From Citromicrobium sp. (GTDB lineage Bacteria; Pseudomonadota; Alphaproteobacteria; Sphingomonadales; Sphingomonadaceae), in assembly GCA_002712945.1 (NCBI GenBank), contig PAVA01000061.1:1-19957 (forward strand): 19,957 nucleotides of DNA, in the 5' to 3' direction. Position 1 is the first letter of the stretch, and each line of letters begins with the position of its first letter. The position numbers were made by a program, and so were the translations under genes. A model generated the notes under the pieces. The model was not told where the DNA came from and made no database searches. It saw only the letters and a program-made list of their open reading frames with translations. Of the stretch, positions 17,930-19,957 are shown piece by piece.

Positions 17930-18439
17930 ATGGCAAACCGGAAGATCGCAGCTGCAATCGCATTGGCAGGCACAACAGCGGCAAGCGCACTAACCACTCA
18001 GCCAGGAGATACTGATATGGAAATCACCCGCAAGGCCGACCAGGGCGTAGTCGAGGGACCGGAAGACCTGTTCACCGGCAAGGCGACGATCCGTGGAAAT
18101 TTCAGCCGCGAGGAACCCTCGCGTCTCACCGGTGCGATCGTCACCTTCGAACCCGGCGCGCGTACTGCGTGGCACAAGCACCCGCTTGGCCAGACGCTGA
18201 TCGTCACTGATGGCATAGGCTGGACCAAGGTGGAAGGCGGCGAGAAATACGAATTCCACGAAGGCGACATCATGTGGTGCCCGCCCGACCGCAAGCATTG
18301 GCATGGTGCCACACCCGACAGTTCGATGACCCACATCGCGATCCAGGAAGCCCTCGACGGCGAAAATGTTGTCTGGATGGAGAAGGTCACCGACGAGGAA
18401 TATCTCGCCGGCGAGCCGATCACCGGCAAGCCGGGCTGA
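17930..18439 (+). CDS. Cupin protein related to manganese-dependent hydroxynitrile lyases
   Basis: A 169-residue frame with a single cupin barrel. The core, starting MEITRKADQ at ATG 18017, resembles the bacterial cupin (R)-hydroxynitrile lyases, of which the Granulicella tundricola enzyme is the studied example. Counted from that Met, the metal ligands H53, H55, Q59 (WHKHPLGQT) and H94 (KHWHG) are in the expected places, and FEPGARTAW and MTHIAIQEALDG are also shared. The ATG at 17930 has a good GAGAGGA site and adds 29 residues that look like a Sec signal ending ASA; ATG 18017 also has a ribosome site (CAGGAGAT). Periplasmic, cytoplasmic or both are possible. Family members may have other roles, so cyanohydrin cleavage is unproven. 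The aldo/keto reductase follows after 37 bases. Confidence 0.85.
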   Translation: MANRKIAAAIALAGTTAASALTTQPGDTDMEITRKADQGVVEGPEDLFTGKATIRGNFSREEPSRLTGAIVTFEPGARTAWHKHPLGQTLIVTDGIGWTKVEGGEKYEFHEGDIMWCPPDRKHWHGATPDSSMTHIAIQEALDGENVVWMEKVTDEEYLAGEPITGKPG

Positions 18440-18476
18440 TTGTGCCCCCTCCCTCCACACAACGAAAGACCCCTAA

Positions 18477-19349
18477 ATGATTCTGCAAGAAACCTACCTT
18501 CTCAACAATGGCGTCGAAATCCCCAAGATCGGCTACGGCACGTGGCGTATCGACGATAACAAGGCCGCCGAAGCGGTGCGCGAAGCGATTTCCGTCGGCT
18601 ATCGCCACATCGACACAGCCCAGGCCTACGGAAATGAAAACGGCGTGGGCGAAGGCATCCGCGCCTCCGGCATCGCGCGCGACGAGCTGTTCGTTACCAC
18701 CAAGCTGCAAGCCGAATACAAGAGCTATGGCGAAGCCCGCGACGCGATCGACGGATCGCTGAAAACCATGGGTCTCGACATGATCGACATGATGATCATC
18801 CACAGCCCCCAGCCATGGGAGAACTTCCGCGAGGGCGAGCATTTCTTCGAAGGCAATCTGGAGGCGTGGCGTGCGCTCGAAGAAGCGTTGGCGGCGGGCA
18901 AGCTGCGCGCAATCGGTGTTTCGAACTTCGAGGAGGCCGATCTCGACAACATCCTCGCAAACGGCAGCGTTAAGCCCGCAGTCAACCAGTTCCTCGCCCA
19001 TATCAGCAACACGCCGTTCAAGCTGATCGAACATACGACCAATGCGGGAGTGCTGTGCGAGGCCTATTCGCCTATCGGCCACGGAAAGATTCTCGACCAG
19101 GACGACCTGAAGGCGATGGCTGCAAAGTACGACGCCAGCGTCGCACAACTCGCCATCCGGTATTGCCTGCAACTCGGCCTGCTGCCGCTGCCCAAGACGC
19201 AGACGGCCGATCACATGCGCTCCAACGCAGCAGTCGATTTCGAGATCACCGATGCGGATATGGAGACGTTGAAGAACCGCGCACCGATCAAGGATTATGG
19301 CGACGCGGGCGACTTTCCAGTCTTCCAGGATAAGGCCCGACGCGACTGA
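18477..19349 (+). CDS. Aldo/keto reductase (2,5-diketo-D-gluconate reductase-like)
   Basis: A 290-residue NADPH-dependent carbonyl reductase with the TIM-barrel aldo/keto reductase signatures. The catalytic tetrad is complete: Asp46 and Tyr51 (HIDTAQAYGNE), Lys76 (TTKL) and His109 (IIHSP). GVSNFEEADL near 147-156 and LPKTQTADHMRSN near the C-terminus (phosphate-binding loop) are typical. The substrate cannot be read; diketogluconate, methylglyoxal and small aldehydes are common for this subgroup. It lies 37 bases after the cupin gene and is probably co-transcribed with it under the divergent LysR. If the cupin handles cyanohydrins or related aldehydes, a reductase beside it would make sense, but that is speculation. 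Confidence 0.93.
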   Translation: MILQETYLLNNGVEIPKIGYGTWRIDDNKAAEAVREAISVGYRHIDTAQAYGNENGVGEGIRASGIARDELFVTTKLQAEYKSYGEARDAIDGSLKTMGLDMIDMMIIHSPQPWENFREGEHFFEGNLEAWRALEEALAAGKLRAIGVSNFEEADLDNILANGSVKPAVNQFLAHISNTPFKLIEHTTNAGVLCEAYSPIGHGKILDQDDLKAMAAKYDASVAQLAIRYCLQLGLLPLPKTQTADHMRSNAAVDFEITDADMETLKNRAPIKDYGDAGDFPVFQDKARRD

Positions 19350-19357
19350 GCAAATCA

Positions 19358-19387
19358 GGATGGGGGCGGACTAATCCTCCCCCATCC
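19358..19387. terminator. Strong hairpin between the aldo/keto reductase and lepA tail
   Basis: GGATGGGGG (19358-19366) and CCCCCATCC (19379-19387) form a perfect nine-pair stem with a 12-base loop, nine bases after the reductase stop. No T tract follows on either strand. The right arm lies within the first copy of the duplicated lepA tail. It may end or stabilise the convergent transcripts. Confidence 0.45.
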
Positions 19388-19429
19388 GCAGCGCGGCAAT
19401 AAAAGCCTCCTGCGGAATGCTCACGTTCC
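19371..19429 (-). pseudogene. Detached second copy of the lepA 3' end
   Basis: Read on the minus strand, 19429-19375 matches 52 of 55 bases of the true lepA end at 19547-19493 and would encode [18 protein letters not shown] followed by TAG (19373-19371). All three differences (AAC/AAT, GCT/GCG, GCC/GCT) are silent third-codon changes. It has no start codon or upstream reading frame, so it is a remnant, cut off from lepA by a REP-like element. Confidence 0.8.
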
Positions 19430-19487
19430 TCCCCGCCTACGCGGGGACAGGCCGCCCTGCGGGCGCACCTGCATCCTCAGAATGAGG
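19430..19487. repeat. REP-like element between the two lepA tails
   Basis: Three hairpins in tandem: TCCCCGC-CTAC-GCGGGGA (19430-19447), CGCCC-TGC-GGGCG (19453-19465) and CCTCA-GAA-TGAGG (about 19475-19487). The first resembles the hairpin at 16474-16491. It fills nearly all the space between the two lepA 3' copies. Confidence 0.6.
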
Positions 19488-19488
19488 T

Positions 19489-19957
19489 TTACTCCTCCCC
19501 CATCCGCAGCGCAGCAATAAACGCCTCCTGCGGAATGCTCACATTCCCATATTCCCGCATCCGCGCCTTCCCCTTCTTCTGCTTCTCCAGCAGCTTCTTC
19601 TTGCGGCTGATGTCGCCGCCGTAGCACTTGGCGGTCACGTCCTTGCGCAGCGCGGCGATCGTCTCGCGGGCGATCACCTTGCCGCCGATCGCGGCCTGGA
19701 TCGGGATCTTGAACAGGTGGCGCGGGATCAGGTCTTTCAGGCGCTCGCACATGCCGCGGCCGCGCTCTTCCGCCACGGAGCGGTGGACGATCAGCGACAG
19801 CGCGTCCACGGGCTCGTTGTTGACGAGGATGTTCATCTTCACGAGGTCGCCTTCGCGCAGGCCGATCTGCTCGTAGTCGAAGCTGGCATAGCCGCGGCTG
19901 ATCGATTTGAGGCGGTCGTAGAAATCGAACACCACCTCGTTCAGCGGCAGCTCGTAG
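19489..19957 (-). CDS. lepA: Elongation factor 4 (LepA), C-terminal part
   Basis: The last ~155 residues of LepA/EF-4, a ribosome-associated GTPase that back-translocates or remodels stalled ribosomes; the GTPase domains lie beyond the right edge. The LepA-specific C-terminal domain is recognisable from [73 protein letters not shown] and the Lys-rich [18 protein letters not shown]. It ends [12 protein letters not shown], close to the common end of alphaproteobacterial LepA. The last 55 bases are duplicated downstream with a REP-like element between. Confidence 0.96.
   Translation of the reverse strand, partial: YELPLNEVVFDFYDRLKSISRGYASFDYEQIGLREGDLVKMNILVNNEPVDALSLIVHRSVAEERGRGMCERLKDLIPRHLFKIPIQAAIGGKVIARETIAALRKDVTAKCYGGDISRKKKLLEKQKKGKARMREYGNVSIPQEAFIAALRMGEE
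19493..19547 (-). repeat. Direct repeat, in-gene copy (lepA 3' end)
   Basis: This is the functional copy of the 55-base direct repeat whose partner is 19375-19429, spaced 118 bases apart. Three mismatches separate the copies, all silent in the lepA frame. Confidence 0.85.

Overview
The window looks like chromosome from an alphaproteobacterium of the Sphingomonadales, probably Erythrobacteraceae or a close relative. The evidence is high GC with a strong GC-third-position bias, the gene neighbourhoods (bamD-recN near ligA, an sdhC-sdhD pair, proB opposite proC-proA), and short CCCCGC/GCGGGG hairpin repeats of the kind scattered through sphingomonad genomes. This placement is inference from content; no database search was run.

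Layout, left to right. (1) 1-495, minus strand: start of sdhD and all of sdhC, the membrane anchors of succinate dehydrogenase. (2) 668-3948, plus strand: a tightly overlapping run of a short-chain dehydrogenase, a subclass B3 metallo-beta-lactamase lipoprotein, prmA (ribosomal protein L11 methyltransferase) and a DUF2459 membrane protein, two of the junctions being GTGA overlaps. (3) 3945-7354, minus strand: ligA followed by a class A beta-lactamase-like serine hydrolase, whose stop codon overlaps the DUF2459 stop tail to tail. (4) 7455-8975, plus strand: an alpha/beta hydrolase whose last ~45 residues appear frameshifted, then a small exported protein. (5) 9000-13820, minus strand: proB, bamD, recN, then a modular Mrr-type nuclease one base after recN. 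(6) 14003-16144, plus strand: proC and proA, completing proline synthesis, with a hairpin/T-tract terminator at 16216-16245. (7) 16384-16845: REP-like palindromes and a small charged hypothetical protein. (8) 16882-19349: a LysR regulator divergent from a cupin resembling manganese-dependent hydroxynitrile lyases and from an aldo/keto reductase. (9) 19371-19957: the 3' part of lepA, minus strand, with a second copy of its last ~55 bases separated from it by a REP-like element.

Most genes are housekeeping: respiration, DNA ligation and repair, outer-membrane assembly, proline synthesis, translation. The accessory content is concentrated in four places: two unrelated beta-lactamase-fold genes at 1.4-5.1 kb; the 7.4-10 kb block, which interrupts the usual recN-ligA neighbourhood; the LysR/cupin/reductase cassette; and the REP-associated lepA tail duplication.

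The points most worth a second look are the RecN-coupled nuclease with an N-terminal domain that may be PUA/EVE-like, the proC reading frame that seems to begin at ATC, the lepA tail duplication whose three differences are all silent, and the pair of beta-lactamase-like genes. No CRISPR array, tRNA, rRNA, transposase or phage gene was seen.
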